Assembly: GCF_000807855.2 (NCBI RefSeq)
Contig: NZ_JRYR02000001.1
Coordinates: 2,166,368-2,230,367, forward strand
Source of the DNA: Flammeovirga pacifica
GTDB lineage: Bacteria > Bacteroidota > Bacteroidia > Cytophagales > Flammeovirgaceae
Length of the DNA: 64,000 nt
Direction of reading: 5' to 3'
Shown: positions 36,083 through 45,980 of the stretch, one piece after another
How the letters are laid out: every line of letters starts with the position of its first letter
How positions within the stretch are numbered: the first letter of the stretch is position 1
The notes under the pieces: model-generated
Seen by the model: only the letters and a program-made list of their open reading frames with translations
The model's database searches: none
What the model was told of the DNA's origin: nothing
Program-made: the position numbers and the translations under genes

Positions 36083-36114
36083 TTTGCACAAATAAATTCT
36101 GTTTTATTTCTTTG
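36083..36114 (+). promoter_or_regulatory. Promoter of acpP-fabF
   Basis: TTTG at 36083 and TTTCTTTG at 36107-36114 (one base off TAnnTTTG) are 20 bases apart, about 30 bases before the acpP ATG. Confidence 0.45.
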
Positions 36115-36145
36115 CAATTCAATTGGTCAACTAAAAGTTATTAAG

Positions 36146-36382
36146 ATGTCCGAAATTGCAGAAAAAGTAAAACAAATTATCGTTGATAAGTTAGGCGTTG
36201 AGGAGGCAGATGTTACTCCTGAAGCAAGCTTTACAAACGACTTAGGTGCCGACTCACTTGACACTGTTGAGTTAATCATGGAATTCGAAAAAGAATTCAA
36301 CACTTCAATTCCTGATGATAAAGCAGAAAGCATCACAACTGTAGGTCACGCGATCGCATACCTTGAGGATAACGTAAACTAA
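36146..36382 (+). CDS. acpP: Acyl carrier protein of fatty acid synthesis (FAS II)
   Basis: A 78-residue acidic protein of standard length. The 4'-phosphopantetheine attachment serine is S37 in GADSLDTVE. It carries growing acyl chains in the cytoplasm for the type II fatty acid synthase. It is followed by fabF in the same orientation, the usual bacterial arrangement. It is distinct from the three carrier domains inside PfaA, which carry the DSIKRVEI motif. Confidence 0.97.
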   Translation: MSEIAEKVKQIIVDKLGVEEADVTPEASFTNDLGADSLDTVELIMEFEKEFNTSIPDDKAESITTVGHAIAYLEDNVN

Positions 36383-36510
36383 TTTAGTTTACACTCCCTT
36401 TAAATAAGCGAATCACACGCTAGCGAACCTGATAGAGCAAGCGCCTCAACAAAAGGATGCTAAATCTGTCAGGTTTGTTTTATTTTTGGATATTCCAAAA
36501 GACTAAATTC

Positions 36511-37764
36511 ATGAAAGCTAGAAGAGTAGTTATTACCGGTATTGGTGCAATTACACCACTTGGTAATAGTGTCGAAGAATACTGGAATAATCTAGAGAAA
36601 GGTGTCAGCGGAGCTGCACCGATCACTAAATTCGACGCTTCAAAATTCAAAACACAATTTGCTTGCGAAGTGAAAGGCTTCGAAGCAGCAGATTATATCA
36701 ATAGAAAAGAGTTACGTAAAATGGACTTGGTATCACAATATGGTGTTGCCGTGGCCAAACAAGCTCTTGACGATTCTAATCTTGATCTTGAATCTGTTGA
36801 TAGAGAAAGATTTGGTGTAATTTGGGGATCTGGTATTGGTGGCCTTAAGTCTTTACAAGACGAGGTATCATCATTCGCTCAAGGCGACGGTACTCCAAGA
36901 TTCAACCCTTTCTTCATTCCTAAGATGATACCAGATTTAATCCCTGGCCACATCTCTATGACATGGGGACTTAAAGGACCAAACTTTACAACAGTATCAG
37001 CATGTGCATCTGCAACCAACGCTATGGTTGATGCATTTAATTACATTCGTTTCGGTATTTCTGACCTATTCGTAACAGGTGGTTCAGAAGCTGCAGTTTG
37101 TGAAGCTGGTATCGGTGGATTCAATGCTCTTAGAGCACTATCAACACGTAACGATTCACCTTCATCTGCTTCTAGACCTTTTGATGCGACTAGAGATGGT
37201 TTTGTACTTGGCGAAGGTGCCGGTGCATTTATCTTCGAAGAGTATGAGCATGCAAAAGCTAGAGGTGCTAAAATCTATGCCGAAGTAATTGGTGGTGGTA
37301 TGACTGCAGATGCTTATCATATGACGGCTCCTCATCCGGAAGGAGAAGGATCTAGCCGTGTTATGGCAGAAGCAATGAAAGATGCAGGCATTAAGCCAGA
37401 AGATGTAGATTACATCAACGTTCATGGTACTTCTACACCACTTGGTGATATTGGAGAAGTGAACGCAATTAAGAAAGTATTTGGTGAGTACGCTTACGAA
37501 GTAAGTATATCATCAACAAAATCAATGACAGGTCACTTATTAGGTGCTGCCGGAGCTGTTGAAGCTTTAGCTTGTTTGATGTCAATTGAAAGAGGCGTAA
37601 TTCCTCCAACAATTAACTTCGAAACTCCTGATGAGAATTTAGACTCTAAATTGGATTGTACATTCAACGAAGCTAAAAAACGTGAGGTAAACATTGCCTT
37701 ATCGAATACTTTTGGTTTCGGTGGTCACAACTTCTCTGTAATCTTTAAAAAAGTTACAGACTAG
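36511..37764 (+). CDS. fabF: FabF: beta-ketoacyl-ACP synthase II
   Basis: About 417 residues from MKARRVVITGIG, which is where the family begins; an in-frame ATG at 36457 would add an unrelated hydrophobic leader. Catalytic triad of the KS fold: cysteine in VSACASATN, histidines in NVHGTST and GHLLGAAGA. It elongates acyl-ACP chains in type II fatty acid synthesis. The 128-base gap after acpP contains a long-range AACCTGA/TCAGGTT pairing and a perfect -7 box TATTTTTG at 36481-36488, so fabF may also have its own promoter. A terminator follows. Confidence 0.97.
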   Translation: MKARRVVITGIGAITPLGNSVEEYWNNLEKGVSGAAPITKFDASKFKTQFACEVKGFEAADYINRKELRKMDLVSQYGVAVAKQALDDSNLDLESVDRERFGVIWGSGIGGLKSLQDEVSSFAQGDGTPRFNPFFIPKMIPDLIPGHISMTWGLKGPNFTTVSACASATNAMVDAFNYIRFGISDLFVTGGSEAAVCEAGIGGFNALRALSTRNDSPSSASRPFDATRDGFVLGEGAGAFIFEEYEHAKARGAKIYAEVIGGGMTADAYHMTAPHPEGEGSSRVMAEAMKDAGIKPEDVDYINVHGTSTPLGDIGEVNAIKKVFGEYAYEVSISSTKSMTGHLLGAAGAVEALACLMSIERGVIPPTINFETPDENLDSKLDCTFNEAKKREVNIALSNTFGFGGHNFSVIFKKVTD

Positions 37765-37780
37765 TTTACCAACCTAAATT

Positions 37781-37810
37781 AACCCGTTAGCAAATCTAAC
37801 GGGTTTTTTT
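37781..37810 (+). terminator. Terminator of acpP-fabF
   Basis: AACCCGTTAG and CTAACGGGTT form a perfect 10-bp stem with a 5-base loop, followed by seven T. Confidence 0.92.
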
Positions 37811-37967
37811 TATACCTAATTTACGATCATATTCAATTATTTATACTTCCTAGATTACCTCAAACAATATTTTTATAGTATTTTTAGCAGTACTATTAAA
37901 AATTTTTCACATTTTTGAAGAATCAATTTCATCCTCGATTTAATTCGAGATTTTATTACACCTTTTT

Positions 37968-38711
37968 ATGTTTTTAGGAAAACTCTTAAAACGATGGGTG
38001 TCTTCTTATAATGAAGAGGAAAAGGAATTGGTAAGAGTGGTTAGACAAATCACTGGTAGAAAACCTTTTAATATCAAATTATATCATTTAGCAATGCAAC
38101 ATACTTCTGTTGCTTTCGAAAATGGTACTATCAAAGGTTTTAAGGAATCTAATGAACGATTAGAATATTTGGGAGATGCTGTTTTAGGATCTATTGTTGC
38201 CGAATATTTGTTTAAAAGATATCCTTATAAAGACGAAGGTTTTTTAACAGAAATAAGATCACGTATTGTAAATAGAGAATCCTTAAACCGATTAGCTGTT
38301 AAAATAGGTTTAAGTCAAATGGTGGCTTTCGAAGGACGTAAAAATTCTGCTTTAAGCCATAAATCTATCTACGGAGATGCAATGGAAGCCTTTATTGGCG
38401 CCATTTACTTAGATAGAGGTTTTCATTTTACAAAGCGTTTCATCATTCATAAACTTTTGATGAGACACTATGATATTGAAGAAATCATAGCCACAACGAC
38501 CAATTTTAAAAGTCTCATTATTGAGTGGGCACAAAAAAACAGTAAAGCTGTTGAGTTTACTGTATCAAAGCAAGGTGGTAAAGACGGCAAGCAATTCAAG
38601 GTAAATTTACTTATTGATGGTGACATCCAGGCTGAAGGCGCTGGATACAGTAAGAAGAAAGCCGAACAAGATGCTGCCCGAAAAACTTGCGAGATCTTGA
38701 CTCTAACTTAG
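37968..38711 (+). CDS. rnc: Ribonuclease III
   Basis: A 247-residue double-strand-specific endoribonuclease for rRNA and mRNA processing. The RNase III signature NERLEYLGDAVLGS is at about 65-78, the second acidic cluster in GDAMEAFIGAIYLD, and a dsRNA-binding domain closes the protein (FKVNLLIDGD, GYSKKKAEQDAARK). Position after acpP-fabF is conserved in many bacteria. It has its own 158-base upstream gap and a terminator on each side, so it is likely a separate transcript. Confidence 0.96.
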   Translation: MFLGKLLKRWVSSYNEEEKELVRVVRQITGRKPFNIKLYHLAMQHTSVAFENGTIKGFKESNERLEYLGDAVLGSIVAEYLFKRYPYKDEGFLTEIRSRIVNRESLNRLAVKIGLSQMVAFEGRKNSALSHKSIYGDAMEAFIGAIYLDRGFHFTKRFIIHKLLMRHYDIEEIIATTTNFKSLIIEWAQKNSKAVEFTVSKQGGKDGKQFKVNLLIDGDIQAEGAGYSKKKAEQDAARKTCEILTLT

Positions 38712-38729
38712 AGTTCATCACCCAAAAAG

Positions 38730-38766
38730 GCCCTTTTAGAATTAAATATCTAAGAGGGCTTTTTAT
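38730..38766 (+). terminator. Terminator of rnc
   Basis: GCCCTTTTAGA and TCTAAGAGGGC pair (one mismatch) around an 8-base loop, then a T-run. Confidence 0.85.
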
Positions 38767-38856
38767 TTTGGTACAATTTTCACTAGCTTGATATATCAAA
38801 AAAACTGTAATTATAATATTTGATATTTTTTTAAGACCATTGATTAGCCTATAACT

Positions 38857-39480
38857 ATGATGAGCAACAATCGCTTATTTATTTTCTTTTTACTTTTAAG
38901 TCTAACAACATTTACCTCATGTCAATGGGGAAAACAATATACTTATGTCACAAGACAAGACCGTTTAAAAGAAGTTGAGCAAAGAGAAGCTGCTTCTTTA
39001 GGGATTTCATCTAATTCTTCGACACAACAACAAGAAGCTTCTGATGAATTACCTACAATGACAACAACTCAAGCTACAGGTCAATCCTATAATGCTGCTG
39101 GGAAAGCAAAAACTGCCCTAAAAACAGCATGGACTTTTAAAGGTGTCAAATATAAAATTGGAGGAACAACTAAAAAAGGCATGGATTGTAGTGGACTAAT
39201 GTTAGTATCATGGCAATCGGCAAATATTCAACTCCCAAGAACATCACAACAACAAGCAAAAACAGGGAAATACGTCCCTTTTGGTAGCTTAAAACCTGGT
39301 GATCTTGTTTTCTTTTCGGGACCTGGCTCTAATTATATCAAGCACGTTGGCATGATATCTAAAGTTGAAAACGGAAGAAAATACTTTATACATGCAAGTA
39401 CAAGTAAAGGAGTTCGAGAAGATGAAATATCTGAATTATACTGGAAAAAATATTACAAACTTGGTCGTCGAGTACATTAA
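38857..39480 (+). CDS. NlpC/P60 family lipoprotein, active-site complete
   Basis: A 207-residue cell-wall hydrolase-type protein. A lipoprotein signal (lipobox TFTSC, about residue 22) anchors it to a membrane; an Ser/Thr/Gln-rich linker follows; the NlpC/P60 cysteine peptidase domain spans about 83-205. The catalytic residues are present: C111 in GMDCSG, H163 in KHVGM and H179 in FIHAS. Such enzymes cut D-gamma-glutamyl-meso-DAP or nearby peptidoglycan peptide bonds. A paralogue lacking these residues starts 9 bases later, so the two are probably made together. Confidence 0.9.
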   Translation: MMSNNRLFIFFLLLSLTTFTSCQWGKQYTYVTRQDRLKEVEQREAASLGISSNSSTQQQEASDELPTMTTTQATGQSYNAAGKAKTALKTAWTFKGVKYKIGGTTKKGMDCSGLMLVSWQSANIQLPRTSQQQAKTGKYVPFGSLKPGDLVFFSGPGSNYIKHVGMISKVENGRKYFIHASTSKGVREDEISELYWKKYYKLGRRVH

Positions 39481-39489
39481 CAAAACAAC

Positions 39490-40065
39490 ATGAAAACAAC
39501 AACAACTCTTTTATTGGCTACAGCAATGTTTGCTTTTATTTCTTGTGATAGTCAACAAAAAGAAAATACAAAAACTGCTGAAGAAATACAGGCTAACTCT
39601 ACTCCCACTTCTACATCTACTGTAGAAAAAGAAGAAATAAAAAAAGGATCAACTACTACCTCTTCAGCTGACAACTCACAACATAGTAAAGCCAAAGAAG
39701 CTGTAAAAATGGCTCGTTCCCTTATTGGCACACCCTATAAGAGTGCTGGCAATTCTAAAAAAGGATTGGATGCCTCTGCTTTAACTATGCTTTCTTGGGA
39801 AGCTGCAGGCGTTAAACTCCCTAGAATTTCTCAAGAACAAGCTAGACAAGGTACTCCTACAGCTGCAAAAGATGCACAACCTGGCGACTTAGTCTTCTTC
39901 TCTTCTACAAAAGGAGGAACACAAGTAAGTAATTGTGGTATCATTACTAAGAAAACTGCACAAGGGTTCAATTTCATCTATACCTCTTCTAAAGATGGTG
40001 TAAAAGAAACTGCGCTATCTCCTTATTGGAAAGATAGATTAGTAGTGATTAAAAGAGTTGGATAA
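39490..40065 (+). CDS. Catalytically dead NlpC/P60 paralogue (lipoprotein pseudoenzyme)
   Basis: A 191-residue lipoprotein (lipobox FISC, about residue 19) with the same layout as its upstream neighbour and clear similarity to it (GTPYKSAGNSKKG, LSWEAAGVKLPR, QPGDLVFFS). All three catalytic positions are changed: Ala95 replaces Cys in GLDASAL, Asn148 replaces the first His in SNCGII, and Tyr164 replaces the second His in FIYTSS. The fold and reading frame are intact, so it is not a decayed gene. A role as binding partner, regulator or peptidoglycan-binding scaffold for the active copy is inferred from the 9-base spacing. Confidence 0.88.
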   Translation: MKTTTTLLLATAMFAFISCDSQQKENTKTAEEIQANSTPTSTSTVEKEEIKKGSTTTSSADNSQHSKAKEAVKMARSLIGTPYKSAGNSKKGLDASALTMLSWEAAGVKLPRISQEQARQGTPTAAKDAQPGDLVFFSSTKGGTQVSNCGIITKKTAQGFNFIYTSSKDGVKETALSPYWKDRLVVIKRVG

Positions 40066-40253
40066 TTATTGAATTAAGAATTAGAAGTTAGGAGTTTTAG
40101 CGTGCTCTTTATAAATCAAACATCTCTACCTCTTACCTTTTATTTCTTAGTGCTTTCTTATTTTGTTTTTGTTAAAAAATAAGACAAATTAACCGATCAA
40201 AATTCATTTTGTTCAATTTTAGAACTATTATTGTGTAGAAAGGAAGACAAACT

Positions 40254-42119
40254 ATGGCAGAAAACAATAATAATTACGACGAGAGCAGTATTAAATCACT
40301 GGATCCTCGTGAACATATTCGACTTCGCCCTGGTATGTATATCGGTAAATTAGGAGACGGTTCGGCTCCTGATGATGGTATATATGTCTTGGTAAAAGAA
40401 GTTGTTGACAACAGTATTGACGAACACATGATGGGCTATGGAAAACAAATTGATGTTTCCGTAGAAGATGGCTCTGTTTTGGTCAAAGATTACGGTCGTG
40501 GTATTCCTTTAGGGAAAGTCATTGATTGTGTATCTAAAATCAATACAGGTGCAAAATACGACTCTAATGCCTTCCAAAAGTCTGTAGGCTTAAATGGTGT
40601 GGGTACAAAAGCAGTAAACGCACTATCTAATTTCTTTAGAGTTTCCTCTGTTCGTGAAGGAGAGAAAAAAGTAGCCGAATTTGAAGCAGGAAAATTAACG
40701 AATGATTTCCCTATTCAAAGTTCTTCTGAAAAGAACGGCACAACTATATATTTCAAACCAGATAATAGCATCTTCAAAAATTACAGGTTCTTACCTGATT
40801 ACCTAGATGATTTATTCTGGAATTATGCTTACTTAAACTCTGGCTTAACCCTTAAGTTAAATCAGAAAAGCTACCTTTCTAAAAATGGTTTAAGAGATCT
40901 TTTAGAAAGAAAAACAAATGCGGAGCAAATCAGGTATCCAATTATTCACTTCCAAGGTGAAGATATTGAATTTGCCTTTACTCACGCTAATCAATATGGC
41001 GAAAACTACCATTCGTTTGTAAACGGTCAAAACACAACTCAAGGAGGTACACATTTATCTGCTTTCCGTGAGGCTATTGTTAAAACTGTTCGTGACTTTT
41101 TTGGTAAAAACTTTGATGCGGCAGATATTCGTGCATCAATTATTGCTGCAATTGCTGTAAGAGTGCAAGAACCTGTTTTTGAATCTCAAACAAAAACAAA
41201 ACTCGGCTCAACTCATATTGCTCCAGACGGTCCTACTCTTCGTACTTTTGTCAACGATTATGTAAGTAAAGTACTCGATAACTTCTTACACAAGAATACA
41301 GAAGTGGCTCAAGCCCTTCTTAAACGTATTCAACAATCAGAAAGAGAAAGAAAAGAGATTGCTGGCGTAAAGAAAATTGCCAACGAAAGAGCTAAAAAAG
41401 CCAACCTTCATAATAAAAAACTTAGAGATTGTCGTCTTCACTTTAACGATAAAAAAGGGGAAGAAGAATCGAAAAGAAATACTACTCTCTTCATTACCGA
41501 GGGTGATTCTGCTTCTGGTAGTATCACTAAATCTCGTAATGTTCAGAGTCAGGCCGTATTTAGTTTAAGAGGTAAGCCTCTAAACTCTTTTGGGCTAACG
41601 AAAAAAGTAGTGTATGAAAACGAAGAGTTCAACCTACTTCAGCACGCTTTAAATATTGAGGACGGAATTGATGGCTTAAGATACAACAGAATTGTCATCG
41701 CTACCGATGCCGATGTTGATGGTATGCACATTCGTCTGTTGATACTTACTTTCTTCTTACAATTCTTCCCAGATTTGGTAGAAAAAAGACATATTTATAT
41801 CCTTGAAACACCTTTGTTTAGAGTCAGAAATAAGAAGAAAACTATTTATTGTTATTCTGAGGAAGAAAAACAAAAGGCAATTAATGAATTAGGAAATAAA
41901 CCTGAAATCACTCGATTTAAAGGTTTAGGTGAGATATCTCCTGATGAATTTGGTGGCTTTATTGGTGAAGATATTCGTTTGGACCCAGTAATTCTAAGTG
42001 AAGACAGTAACATTAAAAATTTACTGACTTACTATATGGGTAAAAATACAATGGACCGTCAAAAGTTTATTATTAATAATTTAAGAGTTGAAAAAGATGA
42101 AGTAGCCGAAGAGGCATAA
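40254..42119 (+). CDS. parE: DNA topoisomerase IV subunit B (ParE-type GyrB/ParE)
   Basis: A 621-residue type IIA topoisomerase ATPase subunit. GHKL ATPase motifs: [17 protein letters not shown] and [16 protein letters not shown] domain: [10 protein letters not shown] and [12 protein letters not shown]-terminal [10 protein letters not shown]. The length and lack of the longer GyrB insert fit ParE of Bacteroidota better than GyrB. In many relatives parC follows directly; here the next gene is an alpha/beta hydrolase after a strong terminator, so ParC must be elsewhere. Confidence 0.9.
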   Translation: MAENNNNYDESSIKSLDPREHIRLRPGMYIGKLGDGSAPDDGIYVLVKEVVDNSIDEHMMGYGKQIDVSVEDGSVLVKDYGRGIPLGKVIDCVSKINTGAKYDSNAFQKSVGLNGVGTKAVNALSNFFRVSSVREGEKKVAEFEAGKLTNDFPIQSSSEKNGTTIYFKPDNSIFKNYRFLPDYLDDLFWNYAYLNSGLTLKLNQKSYLSKNGLRDLLERKTNAEQIRYPIIHFQGEDIEFAFTHANQYGENYHSFVNGQNTTQGGTHLSAFREAIVKTVRDFFGKNFDAADIRASIIAAIAVRVQEPVFESQTKTKLGSTHIAPDGPTLRTFVNDYVSKVLDNFLHKNTEVAQALLKRIQQSERERKEIAGVKKIANERAKKANLHNKKLRDCRLHFNDKKGEEESKRNTTLFITEGDSASGSITKSRNVQSQAVFSLRGKPLNSFGLTKKVVYENEEFNLLQHALNIEDGIDGLRYNRIVIATDADVDGMHIRLLILTFFLQFFPDLVEKRHIYILETPLFRVRNKKKTIYCYSEEEKQKAINELGNKPEITRFKGLGEISPDEFGGFIGEDIRLDPVILSEDSNIKNLLTYYMGKNTMDRQKFIINNLRVEKDEVAEEA

Positions 42120-42140
42120 ACTTTATTTTTCTCCATTCAT

Positions 42141-42177
42141 AAAAGGTAGCAATCACATCGATTGCTACCTTTTTTTA
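42141..42177 (+). terminator. Terminator of parE
   Basis: GGTAGCAATC and GATTGCTACC form a perfect 10-bp stem, extended by A-T pairs, with an ACATC loop and a T-run. Confidence 0.92.
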
Positions 42178-42296
42178 TCTCTCCACCCAAGATAAATTTA
42201 TTATCGACATTTTGTGATCGCTGGTATAACACCACTTTCTATAAAATTTAACCTCTATTTAAGAAGAGTTCAAAAGGAATTTGATAATTTTAGGTT

Positions 42297-43130
42297 ATGA
42301 AAAAGATTGAATTTGTTCTAAAAGCTAAAGAAGAAGGAAAAAGATTTCTTGCTGATGCTAGATGGTCTAAAGAAGGTAAATTACCTGTGGTTTTATTTAT
42401 TCATGGCTTTAAAGGTTTTAAAGACTGGGGAGCTTTTGATATGATGGCTAATCAATTTGCTGATGCTGGCTATTGTTGTATCAAAATGAATTTCCATAGC
42501 AATGGCACTACTTTAGATATGCCCTTCGAAGTGGTAGACAAAGAAGCTTTTGCTCAGAATAACTTTTCAAAAGAATTAGATGATATCGGCGTAATGATCG
42601 ATTGGTTACATTCTGATGAATGCCCTTTTGAAAACTTGGATCTTCAGCATATCAATATTATTGGACATAGTCGTGGCGGTGGTGTTGTTTTACTAAAAGC
42701 AGCAGAAGATGATCGTATCAAGAAAGTAGCTACTTTGGCTTCAATTCCAAGGGTAGATAGTTTTAACGAAGAAACGATGAAAGAATGGAAGACCAATGGA
42801 GTTACCTACGTTTTAAACGGAAGAACTCAAGAACAACTTCCTTTATATTATCAAGTTGCTGAAGATTATTACGCTAATGAAAGTCGCTTAGACGTAGCAT
42901 TAAATATCAAAAAGTTAGCAATACCGGTGATGTGTATTCATGGTGACGAGGGCGAAACAGTACCTCTCCAATCATTACATTACCTAAAACAACTTCAACC
43001 TAAAATAAAAGATATCACTATTAAAGGAGGGTCACATACATTCAATACAAAACATCCATGGACGGAGCCACAATTATCTCCTGAAATGCAAGAAGCGATG
43101 ACACATGTATTGAATCATTTTGGTGAATAG
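42297..43130 (+). CDS. Alpha/beta hydrolase (dienelactone hydrolase-like)
   Basis: A 277-residue serine hydrolase. Visible: oxyanion-loop motif FIHGFKGFKDWG at about 33-44, nucleophile elbow GHSRGGG (about 122-128), an aspartate region around HGDEGETVP and the catalytic histidine in GGSHTFN near 250. No signal peptide. First gene of a tight run: yigZ begins 6 bases after its stop. Substrate unknown. Confidence 0.85.
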   Translation: MKKIEFVLKAKEEGKRFLADARWSKEGKLPVVLFIHGFKGFKDWGAFDMMANQFADAGYCCIKMNFHSNGTTLDMPFEVVDKEAFAQNNFSKELDDIGVMIDWLHSDECPFENLDLQHINIIGHSRGGGVVLLKAAEDDRIKKVATLASIPRVDSFNEETMKEWKTNGVTYVLNGRTQEQLPLYYQVAEDYYANESRLDVALNIKKLAIPVMCIHGDEGETVPLQSLHYLKQLQPKIKDITIKGGSHTFNTKHPWTEPQLSPEMQEAMTHVLNHFGE

Positions 43131-43136
43131 AATATT

Positions 43137-43742
43137 ATGGAAGATGCATACCTTACCTTAAAAGGTACAAGTGAAGGATTATACAAAGACAAGGGTAGTA
43201 AGTTTATTGCTTTGGCTCATCATGTGACTACAGAAGAGAAAGCGAAAGAAATAGCAAAAGCCTACCGAAAAGAATATTATGATGCAAGACATTGGTGTTA
43301 TGCATATATTTTAGGCGCTGACAAAGCAAAATATAGAGCCAACGACGATGGAGAACCATCAGGTTCTGCAGGATTGCCTATATTAGGACAAATTCGTTCT
43401 ATGAATCTTACAGATACTTTAGTTGTTGTAGTACGTTATTTTGGGGGAACTAAACTTGGTGTACCAGGTCTTATCAACGCTTATAAAAGCTCTACAGCAG
43501 AAGCCTTACAATTGGCCGATATCGAAGAGAAGTTTGTTCAAAGAGCTATCAAAATCACGTTTGCTTATCCTCAAATGAATGATGTCATGAAGGTTGCCAA
43601 ACAGTTTGAACTTGATTTTGGACAACAGTTTTTTGATGAACTTTGTCATATTGAATTTTTAGTAAGAGAAAGTTTATATCCAAGAGTCAAAGAATTATTA
43701 GAAGATATAGACGATCTTGTTTTTCAAGAGAAAGAAGCATAA
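43137..43742 (+). CDS. YigZ/IMPACT family protein (UPF0029)
   Basis: A 201-residue member of the YigZ/IMPACT family. Signature segments are ARHWCYAYILG, RANDDGEPSGSAGLPIL and VVVRYFGGTKLGVPGL. Members are linked to translation-related regulation; the bacterial role is not settled. The C-terminal ferredoxin-like half (about 135-195) is present. It is sandwiched in a run of four genes with gaps of 6 and 1 bases. Confidence 0.92.
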   Translation: MEDAYLTLKGTSEGLYKDKGSKFIALAHHVTTEEKAKEIAKAYRKEYYDARHWCYAYILGADKAKYRANDDGEPSGSAGLPILGQIRSMNLTDTLVVVVRYFGGTKLGVPGLINAYKSSTAEALQLADIEEKFVQRAIKITFAYPQMNDVMKVAKQFELDFGQQFFDELCHIEFLVRESLYPRVKELLEDIDDLVFQEKEA

Positions 43743-43743
43743 T

Positions 43744-44550
43744 ATGAACAGTATCAAACTTTCCTATTTCAAGGCGGCGACACTTAGCATAAAACATTAT
43801 TCTAATGCATTTGTGTACATCAATAAACATGGTTTAAAGAAATATTATGTATACACTTCAATATTTGCGTTGGTTCTTTTTTCGCTCATTTTTTATGCGT
43901 GTCTATTCTTAGGAAATACAACTATTGATACTGTTTCTTCTTTAGGGTTTATCTCAGAATTTAAAGCATCATTAAGCGACTATTCTCCTGAAACCATAGA
44001 TAGGATTATCTATTGGACGTTATTTGTTTTTATTGGAATCCCTATTTTCCTTACGGGTATTTTTGTTTTCCCTGTATTATTAGGCAGCTTAACAGTACCT
44101 ATTCAAGACACTCTTACTCAAAAAGTTTTACAAATTTCATATCAACAGGAAGTAGACGATCGTTTTAATTTTAAAAGATTAGTTCATCTTTTTATAAAAG
44201 TGAGCATACCTAACGCCCTTAAAAGTCTATTGTATTCATTAATCTTACTTCCTCTTACCTTTATTCCTATTATTGGAATTATATTTATGGTAATTTCTCT
44301 AGGAATCAATAGCTATTATCTTGGTTTTGGGATAATGGACAACTATTTTGAATATTGGAATGTAGATGTAGATAAAAGTAAAAAGTTTATACAAAGGCAT
44401 AAATCTATGTCTACATCTATTGGAATGGGTGGGGGATTATTGGCTATGATCCCAATTTTAGGAGGCATCATAGCTCCTATAACAAGTGTTGTTGCCGGAG
44501 GACTTATGATGAAAGATTTAAATGTATATGATCAATTCAACCAAGAGTAG
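43744..44550 (+). CDS. EI24/CysZ-type integral membrane protein
   Basis: About 268 residues from MNSIKLSYF; an in-frame upstream ATG inside yigZ gives a less likely start. Several membrane segments are visible near 30-52, 85-112, 155-190 and 220-245. The layout fits the EI24 domain family (CysZ is a sulfate transporter member), but no sulfate genes are nearby, so transport of sulfate is not claimed. It starts 1 base after the yigZ stop, and its end overlaps the next gene. Confidence 0.75.
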   Translation: MNSIKLSYFKAATLSIKHYSNAFVYINKHGLKKYYVYTSIFALVLFSLIFYACLFLGNTTIDTVSSLGFISEFKASLSDYSPETIDRIIYWTLFVFIGIPIFLTGIFVFPVLLGSLTVPIQDTLTQKVLQISYQQEVDDRFNFKRLVHLFIKVSIPNALKSLLYSLILLPLTFIPIIGIIFMVISLGINSYYLGFGIMDNYFEYWNVDVDKSKKFIQRHKSMSTSIGMGGGLLAMIPILGGIIAPITSVVAGGLMMKDLNVYDQFNQE

Positions 44551-45397
44551 CTTATCTTTTCTATTATTACTTTTTACCTTCAGTTCTTGTGGATTATTTG
44601 TTGATGACGATGATGACGAACAAATAGGCATTGAAGTTTATGAAAAAGTGTACAGCATTGATGCTGAATATATCATCAATCCTGCAGATCCTACCGATTT
44701 AAAAGGGATAGAGGTAGTCTATGATCAGGAAAGTGAATTAATATCAAATATCGTTCAGGTAGATCATCAAGATAATAATAAGATCTTGACGATTGAATAT
44801 GAAGAGAATACAAGCAACTATAAGGTTATTCGTGTTGTTGACGAAGACCTTAATATTTTACATCAATATACTTTTAATAATTCTATTGATAGTATCATCA
44901 TAAACAAAGATGATCAGAAGTACATGTCTATTAAGAATGCTACTGAAGGCTCCAAATTACCTTACAGAATTCAACTTTTTAAGGAGAATAAAACTATCTT
45001 CTATTATTACAATGAATATAGATATATAAATAACATTCATATCTACCCTCAAATTATTGATGAAGAATTAGCAACCCCTCCTTCTATAGTAAACTTTAAC
45101 TACCTAGAATATGGCAATTCTGTAATCTATGGAAATATGAATTTTTCTCACCTAATCATTTTAGATCACCTTGAAGACTTTCATCTCACAAAATACTTAA
45201 TCACTGATATCAGTCGACCTACATTATCTTCCAATTTCTATACTAATAAAGATTCAACTCAAATTCAATACAGAAATATTTTAAACGAAAATAGGTATCC
45301 GATCAATATTTCAATGATCAATTATGATAAGGATAACGCTCCAAGGAAACAGATTATCCATATCATATCTTATACCCCAGTAAGGACTCCTTATTAA
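44522..45397 (+). CDS. Lipoprotein of unknown function
   Basis: A 291-residue protein with a lipoprotein signal: MINSTKSS, a leucine-rich core and the lipobox TFSSC at about residue 23, followed by the acidic run VDDDDDEQ, typical of Bacteroidota surface lipoproteins. The start could be 44522 or 44528; both overlap the EI24 gene end. The rest appears beta-rich (VYDQESELISNIVQ, YKVIRVVDED). No known domain is recognised. Its last 4 bases overlap the convergent PAP2 gene, with no terminator visible between. Confidence 0.7.
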   Translation: MYMINSTKSSLSFLLLLFTFSSCGLFVDDDDDEQIGIEVYEKVYSIDAEYIINPADPTDLKGIEVVYDQESELISNIVQVDHQDNNKILTIEYEENTSNYKVIRVVDEDLNILHQYTFNNSIDSIIINKDDQKYMSIKNATEGSKLPYRIQLFKENKTIFYYYNEYRYINNIHIYPQIIDEELATPPSIVNFNYLEYGNSVIYGNMNFSHLIILDHLEDFHLTKYLITDISRPTLSSNFYTNKDSTQIQYRNILNENRYPINISMINYDKDNAPRKQIIHIISYTPVRTPY

Positions 45398-45975
45398 TTT
45401 CCTTCTTTTTTAAGCCAGTCTATCTTTGTGGCTGCAAAAGTCATGAGTTTTATTGAGATCCAAAAGGCTAACCAACCAATAAACCATCCGCCTAAAATAT
45501 CTCCTACAAAATGTACCCCAACGGCAATTCTACTGTAAGAGTAAACAATTGCCCAAACAAAGAGTAACACAGCCCATGGAAAACGTTGTTTCCAAGCATT
45601 GTAGAAAAACAATGCTATTGCCATAGATGTAGAAGCATGGGAAGAAACAAAGCCTAAAGGTCCTCCTTTATAGCCGTTAAGTGTATGTACTAGATCTTGT
45701 ATAGCAGGATCATGTGATGGTCTAGGGCGGTGTATTAATGGTTTTAATATCTGAGAAGCCATAACATCTGCCAACCCAATTGCTATTCCTAATCCTATCA
45801 AAGTGATTAGGGTGTCCTTCCATCCAAATTTCACATAAGAAAATATCAACAAGAAAGCATATAAAGGCCAAGAATTAATTGGTGTTGTTAACCACCAGAA
45901 AAAACTATCTGATGCCGGTGTATGCATTCCGTTTAAGAACAAGAATAAAGATCTTTCCCACTCAAAAGGTTCCAT
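45394..45975 (-). CDS. PAP2-family phosphatase
   Basis: A 193-residue membrane phosphatase with six likely membrane helices. The three acid-phosphatase motifs are present: KPLIHRPRPS, SSHAS and SRIAVGVHFVGD. Members dephosphorylate phosphatidate, undecaprenyl pyrophosphate or lipid A. It lies 5 bases after the ArnT-like glycosyltransferase, so they form an operon, and a role in envelope lipid or polyprenyl-phosphate recycling is plausible. Undecaprenyl-PP is the likeliest substrate, by inference only. Confidence 0.88.
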   Translation of the reverse strand: MEPFEWERSLFLFLNGMHTPASDSFFWWLTTPINSWPLYAFLLIFSYVKFGWKDTLITLIGLGIAIGLADVMASQILKPLIHRPRPSHDPAIQDLVHTLNGYKGGPLGFVSSHASTSMAIALFFYNAWKQRFPWAVLLFVWAIVYSYSRIAVGVHFVGDILGGWFIGWLAFWISIKLMTFAATKIDWLKKEGN

Positions 45976-45980
45976 AATTA

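Noticed and set aside
37934-37950. Hairpin CTCGA/TCGAG before rnc as an RNase III self-cleavage site
   Set aside because: Only 5 bp; too weak to support the claim.
40070-40110. A/T-rich GAATTAAGAATTAGAAGTTAG-like stretch as a repeat element
   Set aside because: Simple-sequence character; no second copy found in the window.
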